Shown here in pieces: positions 36,560 through 46,645 of a DNA stretch of 64,000 nt (positions are counted from its first letter, which is position 1; each line of letters starts with the position of its first letter). The DNA is from an uncultured Pseudomonadota bacterium (GTDB lineage Bacteria; Pseudomonadota; Gammaproteobacteria; Steroidobacterales; Steroidobacteraceae): NCBI GenBank assembly GCA_903838705.1, contig CAILZL010000010.1, positions 1 through 64,000 on the forward strand, written 5' to 3'. Under the pieces are notes generated by a model. The model had not been told where the DNA came from and did no database searches. It saw only the letters and a program-made list of their open reading frames with translations. A program made the position numbers and the translations under genes.

Positions 36560-37954
36560 CTAGGCAATGTAACGATGGGCCCTCTGCAAACGCACAAGAA
36601 CACTCGCCTTGCCCAGCAACGCCACGGTCGCATCAATCGGTGGTGAAACCGCACTGCCACAGACAGCAACTCGCAGCGGCTGAGCTACCTTGCCGAGACT
36701 AACATTGAACTGTGCAGCAACTATATTGATGACTTCATGGATGGCCACCGCATCCCATTCGGTCAATGCAGCCAATCCAGCTTCAAGAGCGGCAAGTATC
36801 GGCATAGCGTCTGCCGTCAGATTCTTCTTGGCGGCTTTCTCTTCGTATTGTTCAAAATCACGGAAAAAATACAATCCGGTCTGCGCCATTTCCTTCAAGG
36901 TTCTGGCTCTCTCTCTAAGGATGTTGGCCACGCCCTCCAGCAGGGATTGATCATTGGTATCCACGCCGAGCAGCAACAGTTGTTCACGCAGACCATCAGA
37001 CAGAACTGATACAGGCGCCTTCATGATGTGCTGCTGATTCAACCACAGTAATTTCTCCGGATTGAAAGCTGAAGCAGATTTATTGACATCCTTGATATCA
37101 AAATACTGAATCATTTCCTCCAGAGTGAAGACCTCCTGATCTCCATGCGACCAGCCGAGCCGGACCAGATAGTTGAGTAGTGCACCGGGTAAATACCCCT
37201 CTTCCTGATACTGCAATACACTCACAGCACCGTGACGTTTGGACAGCTTGGCACCATCAGAACCAAGGATCATGGGCAGATGCGCGTAAACCGGAGGTGT
37301 CGTACCCAGCGCTCGCAGCATGTTGATCTGCCTTGGAGTGTTATTCAGATGATCGTCACCCCGCACCACATGGGTGATCGCCATATCCCAATCATCCACT
37401 ACCACACAGAAGTTATAGGTAGGCGTGCCATCGGAACGTGCAATGATCAGATCATCCAGCTGAGTATTCTCAAAAACTACGCGGCCATGCACCTGATCAT
37501 CCACCACCACCGTTCCATCCAGCGGGTTTTTGAAGCGAATGACAAATGGCACCCCTTCACGAACATCTGTGCGATCGCGGCAACGTCCGTCATAACGAGG
37601 ATTCTGTTTGGCAGCCATCTGGCCGGCACGCAGCTCCTCCAGTTCTTCGCGGGTGCAGTAACATCGATAGGCTTTTTTCTCGACCAGCCACTGATCAATC
37701 ACCTCCCGGTAACGATCCATACGCCGGGTTTGGTAGAACGGCCCCTCATCAGCAGTCATACCAAGCCACTGCATACCGTCCAGAATGACCTGGGTAGCCT
37801 CGTCCGTTGACCTCTCACGATCGGTATCTTCAACCCGCAGGATGAACGTACCGCCGTGGTGTCTTGCATACAGCCAGGAAAACAGAGCTGTGCGCACACC
37901 GCCAATGTGCAACATGCCAGTAGGGCTGGGGGCGAAGCGGGTTCTGACAGTCAT
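36560..37954 (-). CDS. gltX: Glutamyl-tRNA synthetase
   Basis: A 464-residue class I aminoacyl-tRNA synthetase that charges tRNA-Glu. The HIGH-type motif is LHIGG (residues 15-19), KLSKR is at 236-240, and CxCx...YxxRC zinc-site residues are visible as CYC...C (C98, C100, C125). The C-terminal anticodon-binding part is complete. It lies between tRNA-Val and the tRNA-Ala/Glu pair, all on the minus strand, an arrangement also found in Pseudomonas-type gammaproteobacteria. It interrupts the two polysaccharide loci. Confidence 0.97.
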   Translation of the reverse strand: MTVRTRFAPSPTGMLHIGGVRTALFSWLYARHHGGTFILRVEDTDRERSTDEATQVILDGMQWLGMTADEGPFYQTRRMDRYREVIDQWLVEKKAYRCYCTREELEELRAGQMAAKQNPRYDGRCRDRTDVREGVPFVIRFKNPLDGTVVVDDQVHGRVVFENTQLDDLIIARSDGTPTYNFCVVVDDWDMAITHVVRGDDHLNNTPRQINMLRALGTTPPVYAHLPMILGSDGAKLSKRHGAVSVLQYQEEGYLPGALLNYLVRLGWSHGDQEVFTLEEMIQYFDIKDVNKSASAFNPEKLLWLNQQHIMKAPVSVLSDGLREQLLLLGVDTNDQSLLEGVANILRERARTLKEMAQTGLYFFRDFEQYEEKAAKKNLTADAMPILAALEAGLAALTEWDAVAIHEVINIVAAQFNVSLGKVAQPLRVAVCGSAVSPPIDATVALLGKASVLVRLQRAHRYIA

Positions 37955-38057
37955 GAAAGAAAGGTGCTCTGCGTGGGTCAGGTTTGGGTTGATCCGATCT
38001 CAACCCGACATCCTCGACCAAGATATCGGGCTGAGGCCCGGTTACCACAGATATATC

Positions 38058-38132
38058 TGGTGGGCGGTACAGGATTTGAACCTGTGACCCCTGCCGTGTG
38101 AAAGCAGTGCTCTACCACTGAGCTAACCGCCC
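38058..38132 (-). tRNA. tRNA-Val (anticodon CAC)
   Basis: A 75-base cloverleaf on the reverse strand starts GGGCGGTTAGCTCAGTGGTA and ends ACCGCCCACCA. The anticodon stem CTGCT/GGCAG encloses loop TTCACAC, giving CAC, and the discriminator base is A, both right for valine. It lies upstream of gltX. Confidence 0.93.
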
Positions 38133-38148
38133 GTATTAAGGGGGGCGT

Positions 38149-38177
38149 AGTTTAGGCAGCGAACACACCCGGGTCAA
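38149..38177 (-). promoter_or_regulatory. Sigma70-type promoter of tRNA-Val
   Basis: On the minus strand TTGACC (38177-38172) and TAAACT (38154-38149) are 17 bases apart, with a GC-rich discriminator (ACGCCCCCC) before the tRNA. The layout matches the tRNA-Ala promoter. It may also feed gltX. Confidence 0.7.
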
Positions 38178-38218
38178 TCTTGAACCTAGCTATTGGCTCT
38201 ACCAATTGCCTATCGTTG

Positions 38219-39580
38219 TTAGTGAGCGGCCTCGCCACCGATCATGGCCAGCAATTCGGCCGTTTTGGCCTGCATCAGACCAATATTGCCGCGACTTTCG
38301 ACATTCAGACGAATCAATGGCTCGGTATTGGACGACCGCAGGTTGAAACGCCAGTCAGCGTATTCAATCGACAGGCCATCTGTGTAATCAATTGCCAGCG
38401 CACCTTGCTTGTAATGCTCCTCAATCTTGTTGATTGTCTGTCTGGAATCAGGCACCCGGCGGTTGATTTCACCACTGGCTGGAAAAGCCGCGATCCGCTC
38501 ACCTACCAGCGAAGACAACGTTTTGCCGGTCTCGCAGAGAAGCTGTGTCACCAGTAACCAGGGCACCTGACCGCTGTCACAATACCCAAAGGCACGGAAG
38601 TAGTGATGTGCGCTCATCTCTCCACCATAGGCAGCATCATTTTCACGCATCACATCCTTGATAAACGCATGTCCGGACTTGGATTGCACAGGCACTCCAC
38701 CTAGCGACTTCACCATATCCAGCGTAGCCCAGGTCAGACGCGGATCGTAGACAATTCTTGCGCCCTTCTCGCGCTTCAAAAACATCGATGCCAGAAGGCC
38801 GACAATGTAGTAGCCCTCGATGAACTCACCGCGTTCATCAAAGAAGAAACAGCGATCGTAATCTCCGTCCCAGGCAATCCCGAGGTCAGCCTTGTGTTCC
38901 TTGATGGCGGTAATAGTAGATAGACGATTCTCTTCCAGCATCGGGTTAGGCACCCCATTCGGAAAGGTTCCGTCCGGATTGTGGTGGATCTTGATGAACT
39001 CGAACGGCAGGAATTTCTCCAGACTGTCGATCACAGCGCCCGCCCCACCATTGCCGGCATTCACCACTACTTTAAGTTTTTTCAGCTTGCTGACATCCAG
39101 GTATGAACGCAGGTGCTGGATGTATTTGTCCCACGTATTAAGCTGGTGCAACACCCCCTTGCGGGCAGGCGTACTGTAGGCATCCGCATCGCCGATTTTC
39201 TTGATTTCCATCAGACCCGTGTCGCCACTGATGGGGCGCGACTGCTCACGCACGAATTTCATCCCGTTGTAATCCGGCGGGTTATGACTGGCCGTCACCA
39301 TGATGCCGCCGTCCATCTGCTCAGCGAAGGTGGCGAAGTACACGCCTTCGGTTCCACACAATCCGATGTCATAGACATCCACGCCTGAATCCAGCAGACC
39401 TGTGGTCAGTGCTTCACATAATTCCCGGCTCGACAAACGGATATCCCGTCCGACAATCACCCGCTTGGGTTTCAGCCATTCTGCGTAGGCGCGCCCAACC
39501 CGGTAGGCGACGCCAGGATTAAGTTCACCCGGGATACGCCCGCGCAGGTCATAGGCTTTGAATCCGGCAATTGCAGACAT
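38219..39580 (-). CDS. manB: Phosphomannomutase (ManB/CpsG type)
   Basis: A 453-residue alpha-D-phosphohexomutase. The phosphoserine loop is TASHNPPDYNG (S98), the metal site DGDYDRC, the sugar loop GGEMSAHH and the phosphate loop RSSNTEP. It converts mannose-6-phosphate to mannose-1-phosphate for ManC. Overall it matches the CpsG/ManB subgroup of colanic-acid-type loci more than AlgC. It lies 131 bp downstream of manC and may also serve as phosphoglucomutase. RBS CGGGAG precedes the ATG. Confidence 0.9.
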   Translation of the reverse strand: MSAIAGFKAYDLRGRIPGELNPGVAYRVGRAYAEWLKPKRVIVGRDIRLSSRELCEALTTGLLDSGVDVYDIGLCGTEGVYFATFAEQMDGGIMVTASHNPPDYNGMKFVREQSRPISGDTGLMEIKKIGDADAYSTPARKGVLHQLNTWDKYIQHLRSYLDVSKLKKLKVVVNAGNGGAGAVIDSLEKFLPFEFIKIHHNPDGTFPNGVPNPMLEENRLSTITAIKEHKADLGIAWDGDYDRCFFFDERGEFIEGYYIVGLLASMFLKREKGARIVYDPRLTWATLDMVKSLGGVPVQSKSGHAFIKDVMRENDAAYGGEMSAHHYFRAFGYCDSGQVPWLLVTQLLCETGKTLSSLVGERIAAFPASGEINRRVPDSRQTINKIEEHYKQGALAIDYTDGLSIEYADWRFNLRSSNTEPLIRLNVESRGNIGLMQAKTAELLAMIGGEAAH

Positions 39581-39711
39581 TATCCATCACTCCCGAAATT
39601 GAAACTTAATCAATACGCCCATTTTGGCAATCTGTGTTAGCACTGAGCAATCTGCATTCAATTGAAACACTAAATTACCGGTAAAAAGCTATGCTGGCGT
39701 GATTCCCGCGA

Positions 39712-41154
39712 TCAATTCTTACTTGGCTTTGGCTTTTCGCCTTCACGTCCATAGACATCTTCAAAGCGGACAATGTCATCTTCGCCCAAGTAGGTACCTG
39801 ACTGCACTTCGATGATGTGCAGCGGTATCTTGCCGGGATTATCGATACGGTGTTTGGCTCCGAGCGGAATATAGGTGGATTGATTTTCTTCCAGCAGGAA
39901 AACCTTATCATCGCAGGTGATGCGGGCCGTACCAGATACGACCACCCAATGCTCAGCGCGGTGATGATGCAATTGCAGTGACAAGGAAGCGCCAGGATTT
40001 ACCACCAGCCGCTTTACCTGGAATCGTTCCCCGGAATCGATACTGTCATAGCTACCCCACGGACGAAACACTTCTCTATGCAAAGAGGTTTCGTAGCGAC
40101 CCTGTTTTTTTAATTCATTAACCAGATTTTTAACATCCTGCACCCGAGCTTTCGGTGCAACCATCACAGCATCCTTGGTTTCAATAACCACGTGATCCTG
40201 CAAGCCTACGGTCGCCACCAGACGGCTGGTTGAGTGCAGATAACAGCCATGCGAATCACTGACCAGCACATCGCCAATCGTCACATTGCCTGCTTCATCT
40301 GCCGGAATGGCTTCGTGCAGCGCCGACCATGAACCGACGTCGCTCCACCCTGCTTCCAAGGGTACAACCACTGCTTTTCTGGTTTTTTCCATAACAGCAT
40401 AGTCAATGGAATCGCTGGGGGAAGCTGAAAATTCAGCAACAGGCAATCTTGTAAAATCCAGATCATGCCTGGAAGCATCAAATGCCTTTACGCAGGCATC
40501 ATGCATAGCTGGGGCGTAAAGCCGTAACTCCTCAAGGAATACACGTGCCCGGAACATGAACATACCGCTGTTCCAGTAGTAACGCCCAGAAGAAACATAT
40601 TCCTGAGCAGTTGCAAAATTCGGCTTTTCAACAAATTCAGAAACAGGATAAACCGGCCCCGCCCCCTCACTACGGCGGATATAACCGTATCCCGTTTCGG
40701 GCTTGGCCGACACCACACCAAAGGTGACCAGCTGTCCGGACTCAGCCGACTTGATGCCCAGCTGCACAGCAGCCTGGAATGCAGCCACATCGCGAATTAC
40801 GTGATCGGCCGGCAAAATAAGCAGCACAGGGTCTTCGTCGCTTTTAACGCCATGCAGAGCGGCCAGCGCTGCTACCGCCGCAGCCGGGGCGGTGTTTCGG
40901 GCAACCGGTTCAAGCAGAATCGCACTGGCTGAAGTTTTAACCTGACGCAGCTGCTCGGCAACCAGAAAGCGATGGCTCTCATTGCAGACCACCACCGGCA
41001 CACTGACTTGCTCCAGGCCATTCAGGCGTGCCAGTGTTTCCTGTAGCATGGTTCCTTTACCCACCAGCGACAGCAGCTGCTTGGGATAAAGCTCGCGGGA
41101 AAGGGGCCACAGACGGGTACCCGATCCACCCGATAAGATCACCGGAACCAGCAT
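39712..41154 (-). CDS. manC: Bifunctional mannose-1-phosphate guanylyltransferase / mannose-6-phosphate isomerase
   Basis: A 480-residue type II enzyme. The N-terminal nucleotidyltransferase has [20 protein letters not shown], and the C-terminal cupin isomerase domain has [13 protein letters not shown] and [14 protein letters not shown]. It makes GDP-mannose from GTP and mannose-1-phosphate and can convert fructose-6-phosphate to mannose-6-phosphate. With manB, gmd and fcl in the same window it supplies GDP-mannose and GDP-L-fucose to the right-hand polysaccharide. Confidence 0.93.
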   Translation of the reverse strand: MLVPVILSGGSGTRLWPLSRELYPKQLLSLVGKGTMLQETLARLNGLEQVSVPVVVCNESHRFLVAEQLRQVKTSASAILLEPVARNTAPAAAVAALAALHGVKSDEDPVLLILPADHVIRDVAAFQAAVQLGIKSAESGQLVTFGVVSAKPETGYGYIRRSEGAGPVYPVSEFVEKPNFATAQEYVSSGRYYWNSGMFMFRARVFLEELRLYAPAMHDACVKAFDASRHDLDFTRLPVAEFSASPSDSIDYAVMEKTRKAVVVPLEAGWSDVGSWSALHEAIPADEAGNVTIGDVLVSDSHGCYLHSTSRLVATVGLQDHVVIETKDAVMVAPKARVQDVKNLVNELKKQGRYETSLHREVFRPWGSYDSIDSGERFQVKRLVVNPGASLSLQLHHHRAEHWVVVSGTARITCDDKVFLLEENQSTYIPLGAKHRIDNPGKIPLHIIEVQSGTYLGEDDIVRFEDVYGREGEKPKPSKN

Positions 41155-41251
41155 ATTTCAACTCCTCTGCTTCAATTCATCAGTCCTGACAGAGCTCACC
41201 TGCCCCATCTTCAACGAGCTGCTTTGTAGTAGGCTGAATATACTTGCCGGT

Positions 41252-43165
41252 CTACAATTTCAACCGCCCGGATGCTTCAAGATACTCGATGATCTGTGCA
41301 ACGCAATCATCGACGTGCAACTTTGAGGTATCCAGCACAATCTCGGCTGCTTCTGGCGCCTCATAGGGTGAACTGATTCCCGTAAAATTCTGGATCTGAC
41401 CCTGGCGCGCCCGGGTGTAAAGGCCCTTCGGGTCACGGCTTTCGCACACTTCAAGCGAGGTACTGACATACACCTCAATAAACTCGCCTGACTCGACCAG
41501 ATCACGCACCAGCCTGCGATCACTACGGAATGGCGAGATGAAAGCCGTCAGCACGATCAGCCCCGCATCTACAAATAGCCTTGATACTTCACCGATTCGA
41601 CGAATGTTTTCCACTCTCTCACTGTCGGTGAAGCCCAGATCACGATTCAGACCATGTCGTACGTTATCTCCGTCCAGCAAATAGCTGTGGTAACCACGCC
41701 GGAACAGCTCCTGCTCAACTGCATTGGCAATCGTCGACTTTCCTGCTCCTGACAGGCCGGTGAACCACAAGATGCAAGGTTGCTGACTCTTCTGATTGGC
41801 TCGCTGCTGGCGAGTTATTTCAAGGCGCTCACTGTACACATTGCCATGTACTTCATGCGCCTTCACCGTAGCACTGCGCCGGATCATGCCGGCACCCGCA
41901 GTTGCATTATTCATGCGATCCACGACGATGAAGCTGCCGGTTTCACGGCAAACATCGTATACATCGTAAGCCACGGCCTGATTCAGGGCGATGCGACACA
42001 CTGCAATTTCGTTGAGCTTGAGTTCCTCCGCCGCATGACGCGACAGATCGTTCACGTCTACGCGATAATCGATCCGTTGTACTGCGCCACGCACGTACTG
42101 ATTGTTGATCTTGAACTCATACTGTTTGCCGGGCAACAGCGGCTGCTCAGCCATCCAGATCAGGTGAGCATCAAACTCACGCGCCACCGTGGGCGCACGA
42201 TCCGGGTGTGCCAGCAAATCACCACGCGTAATGTCGATCTCTGCTTCCAGCGTCAATGTAACAGCCATGGGCGCCGTTGCTTCACTGAGCAGACCTTCAT
42301 AGGTCACGATTTCCTTGACCTTCGTAGTCTTGCGCGATGGCAATGACATGACCTGATCACCCACGCGTACATGTCCCGCCACCAGTGTACCGGCATAGCC
42401 ACGGAAGTCTGCGTTCGGCCGGTTGACGAATTGCACTGGGAATCGCATGTCTTCAGCTCGATCATTGCTGATATCGACGGTGTCAAGAATCTCCAGCAAT
42501 GGCTGCCCTTCATACCACGGCATATTTGCCGAAGGCTTGACTACGTTGTCACCCATCAGTGCCGAAACCGGCACCACGCGCACATCCTGAATACCAAGCG
42601 TACGCATGAAGTGGCGACATTCTGCGGCAATATTCTGATAGACGACCTGATCGTATTTCACCAGATCCATCTTGTTGACAGCCACGATAACGTGACGGAT
42701 GCCCAGCAGGGAGACAATGAAGCTGTGACGACGAGTCTGGATCTGCACGCCGCGCGCTGCATCCACCAGTATCACCGCCAGATCGGCGGTTGACGCACCG
42801 GTGGCCATGTTGCGGGTGTACTGCTCATGTCCCGGAGTATCTGCAATGATGAATTTACGACGTTCGGTATCGAAATACCGGTAAGCCACATCAATGGTAA
42901 TACCCTGCTCACGCTCAGCCTGCAGACCATCCACCAGCAGGGCCAGATCAATCTGCTCACCCTGCGTACCCCAGCGCTGACTATCAGCCTTCACGGCCGC
43001 CATGTGATCTTCAAGAATCTTCTGCGAGTCGTGCAGCAAGCGGCCAATCAGCGAACTCTTGCCGTCATCGACGCTGCCACAGGTAATGAAGCGCAACAGG
43101 CCCTTGGTTTCCTGGCGGCCGATAAAGTGCCTAACCTGGCTGGTTTGCATAGAAACAGCAGACAT
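41252..43165 (-). CDS. cysNC: Sulfate adenylyltransferase large subunit fused to APS kinase
   Basis: A 637-residue fusion. Residues 20-440 form the CysN GTPase with GSVDDGKSS (30-38), DTPGH (109-113) and NKMD (164-167). Residues 460-637 form APS kinase with GLSGAGKS (470-477) and the DGDNVRHGLN element. With CysD it makes APS and then PAPS. PAPS may serve sulfate assimilation or sulfotransferases. Its ATG overlaps the cysD stop by one base. No sulfotransferase lies in this window, so the simplest role is assimilation. Confidence 0.95.
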   Translation of the reverse strand: MSAVSMQTSQVRHFIGRQETKGLLRFITCGSVDDGKSSLIGRLLHDSQKILEDHMAAVKADSQRWGTQGEQIDLALLVDGLQAEREQGITIDVAYRYFDTERRKFIIADTPGHEQYTRNMATGASTADLAVILVDAARGVQIQTRRHSFIVSLLGIRHVIVAVNKMDLVKYDQVVYQNIAAECRHFMRTLGIQDVRVVPVSALMGDNVVKPSANMPWYEGQPLLEILDTVDISNDRAEDMRFPVQFVNRPNADFRGYAGTLVAGHVRVGDQVMSLPSRKTTKVKEIVTYEGLLSEATAPMAVTLTLEAEIDITRGDLLAHPDRAPTVAREFDAHLIWMAEQPLLPGKQYEFKINNQYVRGAVQRIDYRVDVNDLSRHAAEELKLNEIAVCRIALNQAVAYDVYDVCRETGSFIVVDRMNNATAGAGMIRRSATVKAHEVHGNVYSERLEITRQQRANQKSQQPCILWFTGLSGAGKSTIANAVEQELFRRGYHSYLLDGDNVRHGLNRDLGFTDSERVENIRRIGEVSRLFVDAGLIVLTAFISPFRSDRRLVRDLVESGEFIEVYVSTSLEVCESRDPKGLYTRARQGQIQNFTGISSPYEAPEAAEIVLDTSKLHVDDCVAQIIEYLEASGRLKL

Positions 43166-44094
43166 CAGAAATACCCTTCCTTCTTTTTCTTTTCCATCGA
43201 ACCTGACTGGTCGTGGTCAATGGCGCGGCCTTGTCGTTCTGAAGTTCGGCTTTCAAGCATCTCGCCGATAATGGCTTCGAGCGTATCGGCCTCGGAATAC
43301 ATGGCACCGGTGAGCGGATAGCAACCCAGAGTACGGAAACGCACCTGCTCCATGACCGGCTCTTCGCCCGGATTCAAGGGAAAACGATCATCATCGACCA
43401 TGATCATCATACCGTCCCGGCGTACGATGGGTCGCTGCTTGGCGTAATAAAGCGGCACAATAGGGATGCTTTCCTTGTGTATGTACATCCAGATATCCAG
43501 CTCTGTCCAGTTAGACAGGGGGAAAACCCGAATGCTTTCACCCTTGTTGACACGACTGTTGTATACCTTCCAGAGCTCCGGACGCTGACTGCGTGGGTCC
43601 CAGCGATGATTCGCATCCCGGAATGAAAACACGCGTTCCTTGGCACGCGATTTCTCTTCATCACGTCTTGCACCACCAAAGGCTGCGTCAAACTTGTACT
43701 TGTTGAGAGCCTGCTTGAGTGCCTCAGTCTTCATCAAATCGGTGTACTTGCTGCTACCGTGGGTAAACGGGGTGATTCTGTTGCCGACGCCGTCAGGATT
43801 GGAATGCACGATCAGATCGACTCCCAGCTCCCGAGCGCGCTGGTCGCGAAACTCGATCATCTCGCGAAATTTCCAGGTCGTATCCACATGCAGCAGCGGG
43901 AATGGCGGCCTCGCCGGGTGGAAAGCCTTCATCGCCAGATGCAGCAATACCGACGAGTCCTTGCCTATGGAATACATCATCACCGGGTTCTCGAACTCGG
44001 CAACCACTTCGCGCATGATGAAGATGCTCTCGGCTTCGAGCTCTTCAAGCTGAGTCAGACGACTCTTTAGGGCAGAGGACGTGGCTGGGGACAT
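43165..44094 (-). CDS. cysD: Sulfate adenylyltransferase small subunit
   Basis: A 309-residue PP-loop ATP pyrophosphatase-type protein with [12 protein letters not shown] (residues 42-53) and the typical ending [20 protein letters not shown]. It forms ATP sulfurylase with CysN, making APS from sulfate and ATP. The TGATG junction shows translational coupling to cysNC. It is followed on its upstream side by a hairpin that separates it from the UDP-sugar genes. Confidence 0.95.
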   Translation of the reverse strand: MSPATSSALKSRLTQLEELEAESIFIMREVVAEFENPVMMYSIGKDSSVLLHLAMKAFHPARPPFPLLHVDTTWKFREMIEFRDQRARELGVDLIVHSNPDGVGNRITPFTHGSSKYTDLMKTEALKQALNKYKFDAAFGGARRDEEKSRAKERVFSFRDANHRWDPRSQRPELWKVYNSRVNKGESIRVFPLSNWTELDIWMYIHKESIPIVPLYYAKQRPIVRRDGMMIMVDDDRFPLNPGEEPVMEQVRFRTLGCYPLTGAMYSEADTLEAIIGEMLESRTSERQGRAIDHDQSGSMEKKKKEGYF

Positions 44095-44192
44095 AGGGAA
44101 TCACAATACGAATAACAAAGCAGATTGTGAGGCCCGACAAGCGAGGGCTGCCAAGTGAATGGCTATAAGGATATGAAGGCAGGACTTCAGCA

Positions 44193-44225
44193 GATCAGAC
44201 GGCCCGCGGATGCTGGCGTCTGATC
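44193..44225 (-). terminator. Hairpin between UDP-sugar epimerase gene and cysD
   Basis: GATCAGACG (44193-44201) and CGTCTGATC (44217-44225) form a perfect 9-bp stem with a 15-base loop, placed just after the epimerase stop codon in the direction of transcription. No long U-tract follows, so it may be an attenuator or an RNA-stabilising stem rather than a full terminator. Confidence 0.45.
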
Positions 44226-44237
44226 AGATTTAACAGA

Positions 44238-45245
44238 TCAGGATTTATAGTAACTCAGGTACCAATCGACGAAATTCCTGATCCCCACCTCTACCGGGGT
44301 GGCTGGCTTGTAGCCCACGTCGCGCACCAGTGCTTCAACATCGGCGTAGGTATCTGGCACATCGCCCACCTGCAGGGGGAGCAGATTCAGCTCAGCTTTC
44401 TTGCCCAGACACTGCTCCAGAATCTGAATGTACTTCATCAGCTCTACTGGCTGATTGTTGCCGATATTGTAGAGACGATATGGCGCATTGCTGCTGCTGG
44501 GATCAGGATTATTACTATCCCATTCAGGATTGGGTTGAGCGACGCGATCCATGGCCCTTACCACGCCATTGGCGATATCAGCTACATAGGTAAAGTCACG
44601 ACGATGATTGCCGTAATTGAAAACATCAATCGGCTTGCCTGCCAGAATATTCTTGGTGAACAGGAACAGCGCCATATCCGGCCGACCCCAGGGGCCATAG
44701 ACCGTAAAAAACCGCAGACCCGTCACGGGCAACCGGTAAAGATGGGCATAGGTATGCGCCATCAGTTCGTTGGCCTTCTTGGTGGCGGCGTAGAAAGACA
44801 AGGGATGATCAACATTCTGCGTTACCGCAAATGGCATCCGGGTGTTAGCACCATAGACCGAACTGGTCGACGCATACACTAGATGCTCTACACCATTATG
44901 GCGACACCCCTCTAGGATATTGGCGAAACCGACCACATTGCTGTCGATATAGGCCAGCGGATTCTGAATGGAATACCGCACACCTGCCTGCGCAGCCAGA
45001 TTGATGACTCGCTGAAATTTTTCCTGCTTGAATAGTTCAGCAATTCCGGGGCGGTCAGCCAGATCCATCCTTACGAAACGGAAATTCGGATACTGAGTGA
45101 GCTGCGCCAGTCGGGCCTGTTTGAGCGTCACTTCATAGTAGTCGTTAAGATTATCCAGTCCGACTACTTCGTCACCACGCTGCAACAGGATCCTCGCGGT
45201 ATGAAAACCAATGAAACCTGCAGCACCGGTAATCAGTATTCTCAT
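44238..45245 (-). CDS. UDP-glucuronate 4-epimerase-like SDR
   Basis: A 335-residue extended SDR. It has [10 protein letters not shown] (GxxGxxG) at the N-terminus, STSSVYG with the catalytic Ser, YAATKKANE (YxxxK), and [15 protein letters not shown], which is typical of UDP-glucuronate 4-epimerases making UDP-galacturonate. ATG overlaps the ugd stop (ATGA), so the two form a UDP-glucose to UDP-GlcA to UDP-GalA pathway. The acidic sugar presumably enters the right-hand polysaccharide. Confidence 0.9.
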   Translation of the reverse strand: MRILITGAAGFIGFHTARILLQRGDEVVGLDNLNDYYEVTLKQARLAQLTQYPNFRFVRMDLADRPGIAELFKQEKFQRVINLAAQAGVRYSIQNPLAYIDSNVVGFANILEGCRHNGVEHLVYASTSSVYGANTRMPFAVTQNVDHPLSFYAATKKANELMAHTYAHLYRLPVTGLRFFTVYGPWGRPDMALFLFTKNILAGKPIDVFNYGNHRRDFTYVADIANGVVRAMDRVAQPNPEWDSNNPDPSSSNAPYRLYNIGNNQPVELMKYIQILEQCLGKKAELNLLPLQVGDVPDTYADVEALVRDVGYKPATPVEVGIRNFVDWYLSYYKS

Positions 45246-46570
45246 TGGCCATTTCGCCCAATTGCCAGATACTTCAGACCAAACTGGCTGACAAATGCCG
45301 GATCGTAGAGATTCCGGCCATCAAATATCACTGGAAAATTGAGCTTCGCTTTTATGTCATCGAAATCAGGACTGCGGAACTCCTGCCATTCGGTAACGAT
45401 TGCCAGCACGTCCGCGCCAGCCAGTGCCTCAGTTGCAGACTTTGCCAGCACCAGGTCACCTCTTTCACCATAAATTCGCCGAGTCTCATCCATCGCAACG
45501 GGATCATAGCCCTGAACCTTGGCACCCGCATGCCATAATGCTTCCATCAGTGTGCGACTAGGTGCCGCACGCATGTCATCTGTATTCGGCTTGAATGACA
45601 GACCCCACAGCGCCACGGTTTTTCCTTTTAAATCGCCCTTGAAGTAGCGGCTGATCTTCTTGAACAGCAATTCTTTCTGGCGGTTATTGACGGATTCAAC
45701 GGCATTGAGGATTTCGGCGTCATAATCATGATCACGTGCCGTCCGCGATAAGGCCTGTACATCCTTGGGGAAACATGAGCCACCATAGCCGCATCCCGGA
45801 TAGATGAAGTGATACCCAATGCGTGGATCCGAGCCGATTCCACGACGTACTTTTTCAATATCAGCACCCAGCAGCTCCGCCAGATTGGCCAGCTCATTCA
45901 TAAAGCTGATCTTGGTTGCCAGCATGGCATTGGCTGCGTACTTGGTAAGCTCAGAAGAGCGTACGTCCATGACAATCATGCGGTCATGATTGCGGGTAAA
46001 AGGATCATATAGTGCCTTGAGCAATTCAGCAGTACGTGGATTATCGGTTCCTACCACCACACGATCCGGCTTCATGAAGTCGGCCAAAGCGGCGCCTTCC
46101 TTCAGGAATTCAGGGTTGGAGACGACATCGAATTCTATTGCCTCGCCACGCTCTTTAAGGGTCGCCTGAATTCTGGCCTTAACTTTATCTGCAGTACCCA
46201 CTGGCACCGTGGATTTATTGACCACGATGCGATATTCAGACAGATGCCTGCCAATTGATTCCGCAACAGCCAGAACGTACTTCAGATCGGCCGAGCCATC
46301 TTCATCCGGCGGGGTACCGACAGCAATAAACTGGAACAGGCCGTGCTTTACACCTTCCTCAGCGCTGGTGGTGAACGCAAGTCGCCCAGCTGCAAGATTT
46401 TTTTTCAGCAGGTCTTCCAGACCAGGTTCATGAATAGGAGATTCACCTCGCTTTAGCATCTCCACCTTGCGTACGTCCACATCCACACACAATACATGGT
46501 TGCCTGCCTCAGCAAAACATGCACCTGTCACCAGCCCCACATAGCCACTGCCAAATATTGTTAGACGCAC
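45242..46570 (-). CDS. ugd: UDP-glucose 6-dehydrogenase
   Basis: A 442-residue NAD-dependent enzyme oxidising UDP-glucose to UDP-glucuronate. The Rossmann motif GSGYVGL is at 7-13, [10 protein letters not shown] follows, the catalytic cysteine is in GGSCFPKD, and the C-terminal UDP-binding part has [15 protein letters not shown]. It is translationally coupled to the epimerase downstream and lies 75 bp after the PglF-like gene. Confidence 0.95.
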   Translation of the reverse strand: MRLTIFGSGYVGLVTGACFAEAGNHVLCVDVDVRKVEMLKRGESPIHEPGLEDLLKKNLAAGRLAFTTSAEEGVKHGLFQFIAVGTPPDEDGSADLKYVLAVAESIGRHLSEYRIVVNKSTVPVGTADKVKARIQATLKERGEAIEFDVVSNPEFLKEGAALADFMKPDRVVVGTDNPRTAELLKALYDPFTRNHDRMIVMDVRSSELTKYAANAMLATKISFMNELANLAELLGADIEKVRRGIGSDPRIGYHFIYPGCGYGGSCFPKDVQALSRTARDHDYDAEILNAVESVNNRQKELLFKKISRYFKGDLKGKTVALWGLSFKPNTDDMRAAPSRTLMEALWHAGAKVQGYDPVAMDETRRIYGERGDLVLAKSATEALAGADVLAIVTEWQEFRSPDFDDIKAKLNFPVIFDGRNLYDPAFVSQFGLKYLAIGRNGQ

Positions 46571-46645
46571 ACCGACCCCGAAATCACAGCAATTGGACGA
46601 CTAGCATAATGGAGCGAGTGGCGACGGGCAAAGGCGCAGATCAAT

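Noticed and set aside
41780-42346. A 188-codon plus-strand frame inside cysNC
   Set aside because: Antisense to a well-conserved enzyme; no ribosome binding site or family feature.
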